Below are positions 1 to 11,859 of a stretch of DNA of 64,000 nt, in pieces. Each line of letters opens with the position of its first letter. The first letter of the stretch is position 1. The notes under the pieces are model-generated. The model ran no database searches and was not told the DNA's origin. It worked only from the letters and a program-made list of their open reading frames with translations. The position numbers and the translations under genes are program-made. The DNA comes from Macrolepiota albuminosa (taxonomy: Eukaryota; Basidiomycota; Agaricomycetes; Agaricales; Agaricaceae): positions 1,116,001 through 1,180,000 of the forward strand of contig JAMWFC010000009.1 in NCBI GenBank assembly GCA_027475525.1. Direction: 5' to 3'.

Positions 1-7
1 CAGCGCT

Positions 8-20
8 GAGGGGGGGGTGA
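8..20 (+). other. Polypurine tract of an LTR element truncated by the window edge
   Basis: A G-rich purine run (gaggggggggtga, reading from 8) ends directly at the TG of the LTR that starts at 21. The same tract precedes the 3' LTR of element A at 22,988 and, on the minus strand, the 3' LTR of element C. It shows that the first LTR is the 3' LTR of an element whose body lies to the left of the window. Confidence 0.7.
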
Positions 21-771
21 TGTCACGACCCCTCCCCTCCAGGCCCACCCTGGGACACCCCCGGAACACCATCCGGGACCCTCCCTCCGACCCCACAGGA
101 CACGCCCCGCCATCACGACCGCCGACACCGCCATCACGCGCATCAAGGACCGCCATCAGCCGCCACCAGCCCCGATCAACAATCGGATCACGCGACTCGT
201 TCCGGCCATCGCGCATCATGCATCACGGCTCCATCCGCGCCAATTGATCGCGCACCCCACACACGCGATCCTGGTATGCAGCCCCTGCCGCTACTCAATA
301 ACCCCCGGAACCCATCCCAGACATCCCGGAACCCCAAGACCCGGCCCCGTAATACTTATAGCATAGTTCCCTGTTGTATTCGCCAGTCTTGATATTACAT
401 ACACTGTTACTTTGCTTTACTTGGATTGTTGCGTGCCCCCTATTTGATTGGTACGCATTGACTGGCACGCTTGACTGGCACGCTTGGATATTCGCGTGCT
501 CTAAGACTGGTACGCACTTCGCGACTCTAATTTACTAACTTGGTCTCGTCTTAGAACCTCCGGTTCACGACTCGACCCCCACCCGAACTCCCCAGTTACC
601 CACCACCCAAAACCCCCGGACTAAGTCCCCTCTCCCGGGATTTCCCTGTCCACGTCTTGAACCCCGGAGTCCTAGCCCCGGAGTTCCAGACACCCGAGTA
701 TCCGTGGATCAAGTCCGCATTGTAAGGGCGATTGCTTTCCCGGAAAGCCCCCGACTCAGCGGAACCTGACA
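21..771 (+). repeat. LTR of the A family (3' LTR of an element outside the window)
   Basis: This 751-bp repeat starts TGTCACGACC and ends CCTGACA. It aligns along its length with the LTRs at 1,228, 5,296 and 22,988. It is closest to the solo LTR at 5,296 and keeps many CpG sites that are TpG or CpA in the 1,228 and 22,988 copies. It therefore looks like a younger subfamily. No target duplication can be tested because the left end of its element is outside the window. Confidence 0.85.
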
Positions 772-1222
772 AAAACAGTGTGATGGCATAGCGGCATAGC
801 TGATGGTGTGTTGTGACCACTTTATGGGCATGTTGACTCAGGGATGCTAACACTGCTAGCTACATCACAAATATTGTCAGACATGCATTCGACATTGGAA
901 TGATTGCCAAACTCTTCACATGCATCACACTCTAAATAGTTTGAACAATTCCTCATTTGAGGCCCTCCAGAATTCAGTCTCAACTCTTCTTAGTAAGAGT
1001 ACAATTGACTCACCCTGCCAGACAACTGACATTTGCTTGCTGATGGAGAACACACAAAATATTATTAACTCCAAGGCCAGCACTGCCCATGCCACAGCCT
1101 TCAATGCAAAAGGAGGCCAAGTCTCACAGAACAGACCTACCTAGACATAATCATGGCCCAGGTGCAGTCTGCTGAAAAAACTGCAGTTTGTGTGAATAAC
1201 CACGTTGAGGACACACTAAACC
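772..1222 (+). other. Unrecognised sequence left of element A
   Basis: About 450 bp of non-LTR sequence that was joined to 23,739 onward before element A inserted. Short plus-strand open frames (920-1144 and from 1153) are present, and the second one stays open across the restored insertion point. I recognise no domain in them. The stretch may be part of an older decayed element. Confidence 0.4.
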
Positions 1223-1227
1223 ATTTT

Positions 1228-1997
1228 TGTCACGACCCCTCCTCTCTGGGTCCATCCCAGGACACCTCCGGAACCCCATCTGGGACCCTCTCTCCGACCC
1301 CACAAATGCGCCCTGCCATCACAACTACCAACACTGCCATCATATGCATCAAAGGCTGCCATCACCTGGCACCCCTGGCAACCCCACATCATGGACCCCG
1401 GGATCAACTGCCATCAAACCACAATCAATGATTGGATCATGCTACTTGCTTCCAGGCCATCATGCATCATGTATTATGACTTCAATTAATTGCGTGCCCC
1501 ACATGTGCAATTCTGGTATATAGTCCCCCTCCCACCTCAATGCCTCCCAGAACTTATCCCAGACACCCTGGAATCCCAGAGACCTGGACCTGGCCCCATA
1601 ATACTTATAGCATAGTTCTCCATTGTATTCGCTAGTCTTGATATTACATTTGATTGTTTGCATGCCCTTTGATTGACTGGTACGCACTGACTGGCACGCT
1701 TGTCTGGCATGCTCAACTTGTTCATGTGCTCTTAAGACTGGTACACACTTCACGACTTAAGCTTCACTGACTGGGTCTTGTCCTAGAACCCCCGGCTCTC
1801 AACTCAACTTCATCCCCTCAACTCTTTCGACTTCACTTGATTCCCAGACTAAGTCCCTTACCCCAGGAATCCCCCTGTTTGCGTCTTGAACCCCAGAGCT
1901 CAGTCTGGAGTTCCAGGCACCTGAGTATCCGTAGATCAAGTTCACCTCATAAGGGCATTGCTTTCCTAGAAAGCCCCTGATTCAGCGGAACCTGACA
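1228..1997 (+). repeat. 5' LTR of element A
   Basis: This 770-bp LTR runs from TGTCACGACC to CCTGACA and pairs with the 746-bp LTR at 22988-23733. The two copies share many CpG-to-TpG/CpA changes relative to the LTRs at 21 and 5296. A TATA-like stretch (acttatagcatagt) lies near 1608, a plausible promoter position. Confidence 0.9.
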
Positions 1998-2565
1998 TAA
2001 TATCAAGACTCTCTCCTTACACCATTCTGGATTGCCTCACATGAGGAGAACTTCCAGAACAGGCTATGGTAAAGTACAAATGCAACACAATCCTCCATGA
2101 AGAACTCCAGCAACTGCTTGACAAAGTCCATGCGTCCCCCTCCCCCCAACCCCTCAATGACCCTGCAGACCCTGCAGACCTGGGTCGCTCGATTCACATC
2201 TGATAGGAACCTCCGGAACTGGCCCCGGCTGCCTCTGCAGTCCCAACTCCGAAGCAATGACAGTGGGAAAAGCAACAGAACACCTCAACCATACTGCGGT
2301 CTCTCAATCTGACAGGAGGGCTATTCAATCAGCCTGCTGCCCACATGGTAGGCTTGTCGACCCACCATAGGGCTAACTCTGTTCCTAGCACCTTCAAGAC
2401 CTGGGAACGGCCCCAGAGACCTCTGGAACTGCTCCTGCAAACAGACAATGCCTGACCCCTGTTCCCAGCGACCTCTGGGAGACCCCAGGCAGACACCTCT
2501 AGTATGGACGACATGCTGTGCTACATTGATGAGCTTACTTGTGGCAACAACAAACAACACCCCGT
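1998..2565 (+). other. Leader of element A, left part
   Basis: Internal sequence between the 5' LTR of A and the insertion point of B. It was contiguous with 14,729 onward. It contains only short proline-rich open frames and no recognisable domain. It is probably the untranslated leader and the start of gag. Confidence 0.5.
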
Positions 2566-3576
2566 TGATGATGCCCAAAGTTTGGTCAGTAACAAATATA
2601 ACAATAGTGTTACCATACCAAAAGCTTGCGTTGGGCGGGCTAAAAGTGATGTGAGGAGTCCTGGGCAGGTCCCAGAGAACACACCTATGAAAATAAAGTA
2701 AAGTCGGTAAGGGGGTCAGCAAGTGTCAAGCGCTAAGGTAAAGCGTCTAAGAAAGAAGCGGTAAGTGAACACGGCAATGTCAATGGCAAGAACACGGTAA
2801 GCTTAGCGAGGTCTAAGCGTCGTTAATGCCTGCCGTAGCTGCGAGGCGTGAATAGTTCAAAGGCTAGCAAAAGTCTGCAACTGCCGACGAATTCGATGTT
2901 GCTGACCGTAAATGAGGTCTTGAGCATAAGGGAGACTGAAGTAAGGGGAGCAGGAAACTCTGTTCTCTCATTCAATGATGTATGTACAAGTCGGTAAGTA
3001 CTTTTATACTACAATGAGTTCACCGTCGCCAGTGACCAATGACGCCAAAGTGCGGTAAACTAGAAAATTTTATAGGGGTAGCTCCAACGGTTTCAGATCC
3101 CTACCGTCCATTCAAGACCCTTAGCGATGCCAGGCAGCAGATCTTGATGCTAAACCATCAATCCATCACCCTTCTGTCTGTCAGAGCACCTAAGCGATGT
3201 CAGGCGCCAGATCGAGGTGCTAAGCAGTGTCAGACGCCAAGGTCAAATGCCAAGCTGTCTGTCAGTTTTTGATAGATCATCAGGCTTCTCCCTAAGCGCT
3301 GTCGTGTCAGACGCCAAGGTCAAATGCCAAGCTGTCTGTCAGTTTTTGATAGATCATCAGGCTTCTCCCTAAGCGCTGTCGTTAGTGACTGATGCCATCT
3401 GTCAGTTGTCATTCTGTCTGCTGTTGGCGCTATCACTGATCGGATCTGCTTCTTGCCATACCTGGCCGTCAAATATTGCCAAAATTGAATAATTAGCATG
3501 TGCTAAGGTATCCTGAGCCTGTGCCGTGTTGCCGTAGCCTGCCATTGATGCGCTGATCCTGTATGGGGTCCTATCA
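2566..3576 (-). repeat. 3' LTR of element B
   Basis: This 1011-bp LTR begins tgatgatgccc and ends gtcctatca on the plus strand. It contains one 77-bp tandem duplication (3227-3382). Without the extra copy it is 934 bp, the same as the right LTR without its two extra copies. The sequence is rich in short related motifs (taagcgatgtcag, gtcagacgccaa). Confidence 0.88.
3227..3382. repeat. 77-bp tandem duplication in the left LTR of B
   Basis: Two identical 77-bp units (3229-3305 and 3306-3382) with a 2-bp overlap at the junction. The period equals that of eight other duplications in the window, so an assembly overlap is a likely cause. Confidence 0.9.
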
Positions 3577-3588
3577 TCTCCTCCCAAC
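3577..3588 (-). other. Polypurine tract of element B
   Basis: On the minus strand gttgggaggaga ends directly at the TGATAGGACC start of the 3' LTR. This fixes the left LTR as the 3' LTR and the element orientation as minus. Confidence 0.65.
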
Positions 3589-3745
3589 TGAAAAATTGAC
3601 TGTTCTCAGTCACCAAATAAGGCTACCATTACCGCTTTTGTGACAAGTGGTCCATGCGTTCTTGAGATTTTGTTTATAGTCCTGGCACATGAGTTTGGAC
3701 TTCGTTTCTTCTCCCTATTTTTATCTGGTGCTCTATTAGAATAAT

Positions 3746-6700
3746 ATGTCCTTCCATATTCCAACTCTGCCCCCAGTACCGTCTCGCAAGGCTCAAGACG
3801 CCGCCTCTGCCTATATCGAAAAGGCGAACAATTTCCTTAAGTGGATCAATGGTGTTGGCGCAGACGTGCCTGTAAATTTGGTCATTGCTGTGATGAAGCT
3901 ATACAAGCGGTGGCTGGAGGTGCGCATTCTTGGCGTGGGATGGGATTGCAAAATAGAGGTTTGGGAGTGGTGCCGGTCGCGGTACCTGGATCATTGTGGC
4001 GCGGAGTGGCTAGCGCCCTTTGCTCGTTTTGTAAGTACCTCCAGTTCTTGCCATGTCGCCAGCTGATTGAGTTGCCAGGCACCTCCTCCCGTCCCAACAA
4101 TTGAGGACGAGTTGGAGGATATTCTGTCCGGTGCCTTGCCAATGACGGTAAGCGCTCCCGCGCCTGAGTAAGTATCTCTGATTTTTGATTTCTAACTTAG
4201 CTGTGGTCTGATCTGTCTCCCCATAGCAAACAAGAGGTATTGGCGCCTCTCGCCAACATGCAGGTTGATGCCGAGATGGCGGCAATTCATGAGGAGGCGC
4301 TTGCCGAGGCGTCACAGGACGCCAAGGAAAGAATCCAGGCGCAGGAGGGACGCGAAACTACTGGTGAGGAGGAGGTCGTCGGCAAGGAGCAGGCACCTGT
4401 CATGAAGAGGCAGGAATCCACAGTCGCTGGGTCTAGCAAAGGTTCCCATGCCGGTAGTGCCCAGAACCCAGCACTGCCAACAAGCAGAATGAGTTCCCTA
4501 GTCAAGCCGGGCAAGACTTTGAAAAAGAAAGTAAGCCTCATCCTTTCTTACTGCTGTTGGGTGGCACCAATCAATTCTTTTAGTCTCGCAAAGGAAAGGC
4601 CCCTCAGTACATGGTAAGTGGTTTCTAATTGTGCTTGTGCCTTTGCTGACCATGAGACAGATTCCCACCTAGTCCTCCTTTGATGACAAGGAACTGAAGG
4701 CATTGCTCTTGCCACGACGGGAGGAGGTAACTTTGGATGAGGGGATCGAAGCGGGAGCGGAACTCCCAGAGATGAAAAATAAGCGCACAGTGGATAAGTC
4801 GCTTTGCCAAGAGTTTAAAGACTTGCGGGGAGCGGTAAGCAACTATTCTTTATAACTTTTCTTCCACTTAACTGATCTTAGTGTGACAAATGTTGGGCTG
4901 ACAACGATCCTGAGAGTTGTTGGTTCCCCACTGGCGCTCAACCTTGCTACCGATGCAGCACTCTCAAGCGTGCTTGTACCATTGATGGCGCCAAGAGTCG
5001 CGAGCGGGGAGGGGCGCCAAACATTGTTGTTGAGAGGACCTTTTCCTGTGCAGTCTTGGTTAAGCGTGCGAGGGAGTTTGTAGAGAGGCAGAGGCAGGAG
5101 GCTGCCGCTGGGAGGGCAGCCAGTGTTAGCAAGTCCTCCTTGGCGCTACCGACACGTCAAGGAGAGGATTCCAAATCTGTTGGCAAGTACGGCGCTGGCA
5201 AGCGCCTAGAAAAACGCAAGGTCTCTTCTCCCGGTAAAGGTAAGGCGAGGGCCAAACATGTCCGCATCGAGTCGCCATCCCCCTCTCCAAGTGCTTGTCA
5301 CGACCCCTCCCCTCTGGACCCACCCCGGGACACCCCCGGAACACCATCCGGGACCCTCCTTCCGACCCCACAGGACACGCCCCGCCATCACAACCGCCGA
5401 CACCGCCATCATGCGCATCAGGGACTGCCATCAGCCGCCACCAGCCCCGATCACGATCAGATCACGCGACTTGTTCCTGGCCATCACGCATCACGCATCA
5501 CAACCCCCTCCGCACCAATTGATTGCGTGCCCCGCACACGCGATCTAGGTATACAGTCCCTGCCCACTACTCAATGACTCCCGGAACCCACCCCAGACAC
5601 CCCGGAACCCTGAGACCCGGTCCCGTAGTACTTATAGCGTAGTCCCCTGTTGTATTCGCCAGTCTTGATATTACATTGCTTTACTTGGATTGTTGCGTGC
5701 CCTCTGCTTGACTGGTACGCATTGACTGGCACGCTTTGACTGGCACGCTTGAATACTCGCGTGCTCTGAGATTGGTACGCACTTCGTGACTTTGATTTAC
5801 TAACTTGGTCTCGTCTTAGAACCTCCGGTTCACGACTCGACCCCCTCCCGAATCCCCCCGCTACTCCTAGACCAAAACCCCCGGACCGAGTTCCCCCTCC
5901 CAGGATCACCCCTGTCCACGTCTTGAACCCTGGAGTCCTAGCCCCGGAGTTCCAGACACCCGAGTATCCGTGGGTCAAGTCCGCATTGTAAGGGCGATTG
6001 CTTTCCCGGAAAGCCCCCGACTCAGCGGAACCTGACAGTGCTGAGGACAGGGAGATGAAAGAATTGGAGCAAGCACTTGCCACGAGCTGCCTGCCCCCTC
6101 CTAGCGGCGAGGCCAGTCCCAGTCAATTGCTGTCCCCAATTGACTTGTCGGATGGCGCGCCTGCTGGCCCGTCCAATGTTGGCGCTCAAACAGGGTTGGC
6201 AGCGGAGGATATCGAGATGGGTGCGCCTGAGGACGTCGAGAAGTCGGAAGGGACAGGCCAGGGGTCGCCAGAGAAGGAACAGGTAGACGTGGGTAGCGAG
6301 GATGCCGAGGGCGACTTGGATGAGACATTGTGGGAGGCCCCCAGCAAATCTCAGGCGCTGCCAATGTTGGAGCCTGCCGCCCCCTGGGTAAGTGGCGATG
6401 AGTTGACGACTCAGCACTGAGTGAGCTCAAGTGGGCCTTCATCATGGACCCCCCAGCCTCAGCCAAGAGTTGCTGGCGACTCATACGAGTGGCTGGGGGA
6501 AGACTTGGTCTATCCTGTGGTCACCTTGTACCCACCCCAAGTTATAGAGCGGATGGTGGTACGTGCGGCAAGCATGCGTGCAGTATTGGGTCGCAAGCGC
6601 AAATGAGTCCAGCAGCAAATTATGGCTTCGCGACTTCAATACTCCAATTTGACCCATAGTATGGATGCACTGCAGGAGTACCAAGCCGACTGCAACAAGG

Positions 6701-6789
6701 CGCTAGAGTGGCAAACTCTCAACCATGTTCAAGTTGGCAACCTTTTGCCCCTCGATGACTCTCTGTCACTTTCTGATGGTGAAGACTGA
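3746..6789 (+). pseudogene. Antisense accessory gene of element B with a Zn2Cys6-like cluster
   Basis: This multi-exon gene lies on the strand opposite to gag-pol. Exons consistent in phase are 3746-4030, 4079-4167, 4227-4530, 4584-4613, 4673-4834, then 4882 onward, with canonical GT..AG introns. An intron at about 6388-6440 and a last coding stretch ending at a TGA at 6787-6789 follow. The exon at 4882 begins with a cysteine pattern C-x2-C-x8-C-x8-C-x2-C-x6-C (starting CDKC, later CYRC), close to fungal Zn2Cys6 clusters, followed by a basic region (KRAREFVERQ) and an acidic one. A solo LTR at 5296-6037 interrupts it. One further in-frame TGA lies at 6604-6606, after which the frame stays open and protein-like to 6789. 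DNA binding is an inference from the cluster. The role in the element is unknown. Confidence 0.7.
5291..6042 (+). mobile_element. Solo LTR of the A family with GTGCT target duplication
   Basis: A 742-bp LTR (5296-6037) is flanked by identical 5-bp copies GTGCT (5291-5295 and 6038-6042). It lies inside the accessory gene of B. LTR plus one duplication equals 747 bp, a multiple of three, so the host reading frame is the same on both sides, but the LTR itself contains stops. It resembles the LTR at 21 more than those of element A, so it came from a different and probably more recent A-family insertion followed by LTR-LTR recombination. Confidence 0.93.
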
Positions 6790-7173
6790 CGGACCTTAGG
6801 GTAGATAGGCTGTCGTGTATATTTTTCTTTTTGTTACTGTCGTAATATATTACTATCTTGCCACCTTGTTTTCGAGTGGAAGGATAAGTCCCATAGTCTG
6901 AGTTAGCGCAACAGCACAGGGGAAAGAAAGTACAGCAAAAAAAGAAAGCAGGTGGCAAGCCTTAAATTTTGAGGAAAAAGGGAAACACTCAGTAAATCAT
7001 CATAGCAAAAAACCCTTGGTGAGAGTTGTGCAGGGCGCTAAGCGTTGGCGACATGCCAGCGCTGCGGCTTGACTATGTAAGGAATTGTCTGTTGGATATA
7101 GTATAGTAAGTATCGGCAAGAAAGATAAGTAAGATAAGTAATAGAAAAAGGGAGCTCATCAATATATTCTTTT
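6790..7173. other. Non-coding stretch between accessory gene and integrase of B
   Basis: AT-rich sequence between the two convergent genes of element B. It probably holds both 3' untranslated regions. I see no further gene. Confidence 0.5.
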
Positions 7174-8921
7174 CTAATCATTTTCTTCTTCTTCAACCAG
7201 AGTCAGCAAATCATCATTGTCCAATAATTCTGTTTCTTCAAGTTCTCTCAGCTTGGCGGTGTCAATATCTAGCGCTTCAAGCGGCAAGTCAATGTGTTCC
7301 CTGGCGAGATACAGTAATAGGCGAAAGGTGGCAACAGGTCGATGTAGTACTGAACCATCTAATTCACAGAGCACGTAAGCACCTCCTCGGTTACAAGAGA
7401 TAACTACCAAAGGTCCTAGATAGCGCGGGCGCATTTTTTTGTTGTATGAGGTTTCAATTTTAGAGTTGCGCATAAGCACTAGCGCTCCTCTCAGGAAGTT
7501 GTAATCTTTGATAGTAGCGCTATGCTTGGTTTCGAATCATAGGGCTGCTTGGCAACGGGCGCTAAAGACTACCTCATGGAGTCGCTCTAAATCTTCTTTC
7601 CTTCGTTGGAGATCAATAGCTTGTCTGGCAATCAGATCGGTAGTTGCTACTCATGGAGTCGCTCTAAATCTTCTTTCCTTCGTTGGAGATCAATAGCTTG
7701 TCTGGCAATCAGATCGGTAGTTGCTAAGATACTGTTGGGTGCTGGCTGAAGGTAGGTTGCTTCTATAATGTCGGCAGGGAGTAAAGGATGGGTGCCAGTA
7801 GCTGCGTAATAGGGAGAGCAACCCATGCGCTTACAAATGGTAACTCTTTCTGACCAGAACACTGAATATGTTGCCTCACTCCAACGAGACTCATCGCCAT
7901 TGACTGCCTTGAAGAGCGCTTGTCGAACGTCAAAGTGTGGTCTCTCTACCAGGCCATTGGCATGTTTGTTGTAGCCCGATACTCGAATGTGATGGATGTT
8001 GTATTTCTTGGTGAGATATGTTAGGGCTTTGATAATTGGTGCACCGTTATTCGTGACAATTTCTCTTAGCGCTCTCCAACGGCAAATGATGTCCTCAAAT
8101 AGCCACTTGGCGACCACCTCCGTATTTTCCCTTTGAAGCATTCGAAATTCAGGCCAGTGGATTAGCGAGCAACGACCTTGAATGATGTACTTGTAGCGAC
8201 CAGATTTGGGCATGGGCATGGTATCGACGTAAATTTTGCTGAAGAGGGGAGCTGGCGTTGCAACGGTTGGCGGGATAAGCACTTGGCGTGTCTGTTGAAT
8301 TTGGCAGAGGTGGCAAGTCCTAATGTACTGGGCGATGTCGGCACTAGCGTGTGGCCACCAGAATTGTTCTAACAAAGAGGCTCAGGTAGCATACAGACCT
8401 CTATGTCCTAGTTTGTCATGCATGGCATGCAGGACTTGTAAGCGACTTTCTGGCTTGATGATTAGCTTGTGAGCGCCATCTCGGTTTCGTCGCCAAAGGC
8501 GGTTGTCGGTAAAGAAGAAGTGGGTGGCATATTGGATAAAGGTCACGTATTGTTTGTTGGTAAGGCCTGCCGGTCGCTTGAGGTCTTGTATCCATTGTTT
8601 GACTACTAATAGGCGACTGTCTTCTGCCTTTGCCTTGGTGGATCGGGGAACAGCATCGTAGGTCAGGTTTCTACTGTCTTCTCTTAGCAGATGAGGTTCT
8701 TGTACGACTTTTACGGGAGGCGAGTTTTGACCAAAAATGCTTGCCGTGTAGAATGTGTGAGGTGCGCTAAAGGTCTTGGAGCGGTAAGGGACAATGGGAT
8801 GTAGAAGGATACTGGCAGGCTGTTGGCGTCGTAGTAGGGGAATTGGCTGTTGTATGAGGTGCACAAAACCATGTAATCGGTCGATCCAGTCCTTGAAATC
8901 GCTATCAGCTTGTGGATCCAC
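7174..8921 (-). pseudogene. Integrase region of element B
   Basis: Read from 8921 down, it has an H2C2 zinc-binding start (LGHRGLYAT near 8390, then CHLCQ near 8310). The catalytic core has YVDTMP as the first Asp region, VTNNGAP where TDNG is usual, and NGLVERP with the catalytic Glu. The C-terminal part has the GPxxV-type motif RYLGPLVVIS (7445-7415) and an acidic end. The second catalytic Asp appears as Asn (GAT to AAT), which would inactivate it. A stop follows LYAT, and a 77-bp duplication at 7573-7726 shifts the frame before the C-terminal domain; that shift may be an assembly effect. Confidence 0.8.
7573..7726. repeat. 77-bp tandem duplication in integrase of B
   Basis: The unit 7573-7649 is repeated exactly at 7650-7726. 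It adds 77 bp (not a multiple of 3) to an otherwise alignable integrase gene. Confidence 0.9.
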
Positions 8922-8945
8922 TGCCGGGTCGCCAGGCTGCCGTGG

Positions 8946-10984
8946 TCACCTAGAGAGTCCATCTGGTCTGTGGAAAGAGCTCTTGATGTGTACCAACTCA
9001 AAGTGAAACATGAGGATAGCGACTACCCACCGGTTCATACTAGCGGATGGCTGGATATCGGGATTCTGCAGCATGCCTTTGATATACCTAGCGTCGACCT
9101 CTACAATAAGGTTCCGCATGCCAATCAAATACATCTTTAGCGACCTGAAGGCTTTGAAGAGCCCATAGAGTTCTAGCTTAGGCTGGCTGTAGCGAGATTC
9201 CCAGTTGTTTAGCGTGATAGACCCAAAGCAGTTGTAATGTCTCTGTTTCCGATTGTTGCTAAGGCACTGGCACAAGAAGTAGCCAACGGCAATGTACGAG
9301 GTATCCACCGCCAAGATAACAGGGTCAGCAGAGCTATAGTCGATTGGAACTAGGGGCTTGGCATCTTGTAGGGCTTTTACTAAGTCTTGTTGTGCAGTAA
9401 CCTGGTCTGGTCCAAACTCAAAGGGCTCATTAGCGCAGGTGAGTCGGTTAAGGGCATGTGCGCGATGGGTAAAATTCTTGACGAATATCCTGAGAACGCC
9501 TACGGTACCAAGAAAGGCGCGGACTTCAGATAAGTTGCGGCAAGGACCCCATTGCTCCAGGAGTGCTAAGCAAGACTCGTCGGGAACACGTCCGTCGGGA
9601 GTACAGATGTGACCAAGTATTTTGAACCTTGGCGCACAAAGGAGGAGCTTATGGCCGCTAAAGGTAACCCCCGCTATACTTCATACGTTGGAGAACTCGA
9701 TTGAGCAGCAGGAAAAACTCCCATAGCGCTAAGCAAATGTTGGAGTTTTTGGGATGGGTTGCCGGTAAGCCATTTACGAGTCGCCAGTCTTTGGGGCCTT
9801 TGAGGCCAACGTCATCAATGAAGCTTAGGACATTATGTGGTATCTCAGGCTGGAGGATGAAAGTGATGTCATCATGGAATATAGGGACTGAGTTTGTCCA
9901 ACCCATCGGCAAAGTAACTAGGCGCAACGCGCCAAACGGAGTTTGAAAAGTGGTAAGGTCTCGGGAAGACGGGTGTATCAGGCGTTCATCGTAGCCAACG
10001 TAAAGGTCAAGGGTGGCGCCACAAATGTGCCCGGCAAAGGATTCAGCAACATGGTACACCAGAGTGTCGTATTGTAACCCTATTTAGCGGTTCAAGGCTG
10101 TGGACTATGCGCAGATTACCGTTCTTTTTGAGGACGCAAAACCACCGGGAGCAGTAAGAGCTATTGGAGGGTTTGTAGACGCCAGCCTGTATCTTGGTCC
10201 TAATTTGGCAGACCTCGGCTTCTATTCCAGGCGGTAACGGTCGGTTGTGCTCAGTCCACGGCACGTGAGGAATGGTCGGGATTACGACAGGCAGGAAGAA
10301 ATCTGTACGTAGACTGCCACATTCCGAGTCCTCCCAAGCGAAGGCTTTATCTTGCTTAGCGACAAGATCAGTAAGGACTTTCAACTCATCTTTGGTCAAA
10401 AATCCCATGTCATGCTCCTTTGCGAATTGTTGCTGGCGTTCTGTGGTAAAATGCCCCGTGGGCTGAAAGGGTGGCGGATTCGGTGATAAGGTTGGCATGT
10501 CAGCAAGCGGGTCGCCAATGATCTGGCGCTCGATTCTAAACATCTCAGGAGAGTGTGTAGCGACGGGTTTTGTTTTAAGCACCACTGGCTTATATTTCTT
10601 TTTGACTTGAACCCCTTTCCTTTTGGGAGCGTTAGCTTGGTTATACATAGAGGTGGAAAGGGGAACTGTATCCTGAGGAGCGGCAAGTCCAAGAATGGCA
10701 GGAGACGAGGCTCCAGGAAGGGTAGTGAGATAAGTATCAGTAGACGCAATGTTTTGAAATGATTCAGAAGCGGTAAGGTACAAGTATGCTAGAGCGGAGT
10801 CGGTAATGTTTGGGTTTTTCTGGGAAAGCTCAGCGTCGGTAGTGGATGAAGTAGTTAAAACGTCTTCATCAAAAAAAGCGGTAGACACAACATTTACAAG
10901 ACCAGTATGATGGTCATATTCCAGCGTTAGCGCCACATCTCCATGATCGTTGCCAATCACCTCCTCGATGGTTTGTGAAAACAC
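8946..10984 (-). pseudogene. Reverse transcriptase and RNase H of element B
   Basis: From 10984 down: a linker with Ser/Thr-rich and basic stretches, then RT. RT motifs include SRWFCVLKKNGNLRIVHSL (about 10130) and FIDDVGLKG (about 9815), where FIDD takes the place of YxDD. RNase H follows (9314-8946) with AVDTSYIAVG and ending in RPDGLSR. Frame changes near 10050 and between 9658 and 9314 break the polyprotein. The order and motifs are typical of Gypsy pol. Confidence 0.82.
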
Positions 10985-10999
10985 CTGTGGGGTCGTTCA

Positions 11000-11742
11000 T
11001 TGGCGTGTTGGTTGGTAAATTCTGGGGGCTTAGCGAGGGCGCCTTTTTGTTGTCCCCTAGGGAACGTTGGCACCGTTCGTTGGATTCCAGAATTTGGGTC
11101 GCTAATGGTTAGAGTTGTCTCATTGTCGGTAACAGTCTTGACGACTGATTGTGCCAAGATGTCGAAGGATCTGCCAAGTAGTAAGTCGTATGCTGGAGAT
11201 CATAAAATGTATATCTGGAGGTAAAAAGTAATGTTGCCAAGGGTGCAAGGCACATTCTTGGCGAGGCCTAAGGATCTGTCTACCGTGCCGTTAGCACTCT
11301 GCATGTTTAGTATAACCGTTTGGTCGTAAATGAGACCCAAATCATTAGCGACTTCAGCTGCCATAGAAATGATTTGAGACCCGCTATCCACAATCGCCTC
11401 CACCTAGTGCTTATTGTCTACGGTTAGCACAACTGAGCAAATAGCATGTGATTCTTGGGTGACAGTAAGGATTGCCAGGTCTTCTCCATGGTCTACTGAC
11501 CTAAGATAGGTCTCCACTGGGTCCACAGAGGTGGCGTTAGCGATGGTGTCGGCAGGAGGCTCATCGGTGTTGGGAGAGTCGATGGTAACAGAAAAACCAG
11601 GAAGCGCATTGTCGAGTTCATCAACCTCTGCAACGGCTGTCGCCAAGGGTCGTCGGGAAGTGACTGCCATCTTGACCTGGTTGCAGATGTCGGAAGCAAT
11701 ACTACAAAGTTCTTCAACTGATAAAGTGACGGCAGTTTTCAT
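11000..11742 (-). pseudogene. Aspartic protease region of element B
   Basis: From 11742 down, an acidic linker leads to the retropepsin motif AIVDSGSQII (about 11395) and later LGLAKNVPCTLG. A TAG at 11404-11406 lies just before the active site. The C-terminal part passes into the RT linker. The active-site triplet DSG is intact. Confidence 0.75.
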
Positions 11743-11859
11743 GATGCGGCTGAAGACGTGGTTTGATTTTTCTATGTCTAATATTGGCGCAGTAGGTCAG
11801 TAACCACCTTCAGGACGCTTCTCAGGAGCGGCAAAGTTCCATTGTGTGGGAGTGTGATA

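Noticed and set aside
596..853. Minus-strand frame in the first LTR
   Set aside because: It overlaps the LTR end and matches the corresponding frame in the 5296 copy, so it is LTR sequence, not a gene.
5126..6083. Minus-strand open frames through the solo LTR (for example 6083-5571)
   Set aside because: They recur in all A-family LTR copies in parallel and have no protein features. They are by-products of the LTR composition.
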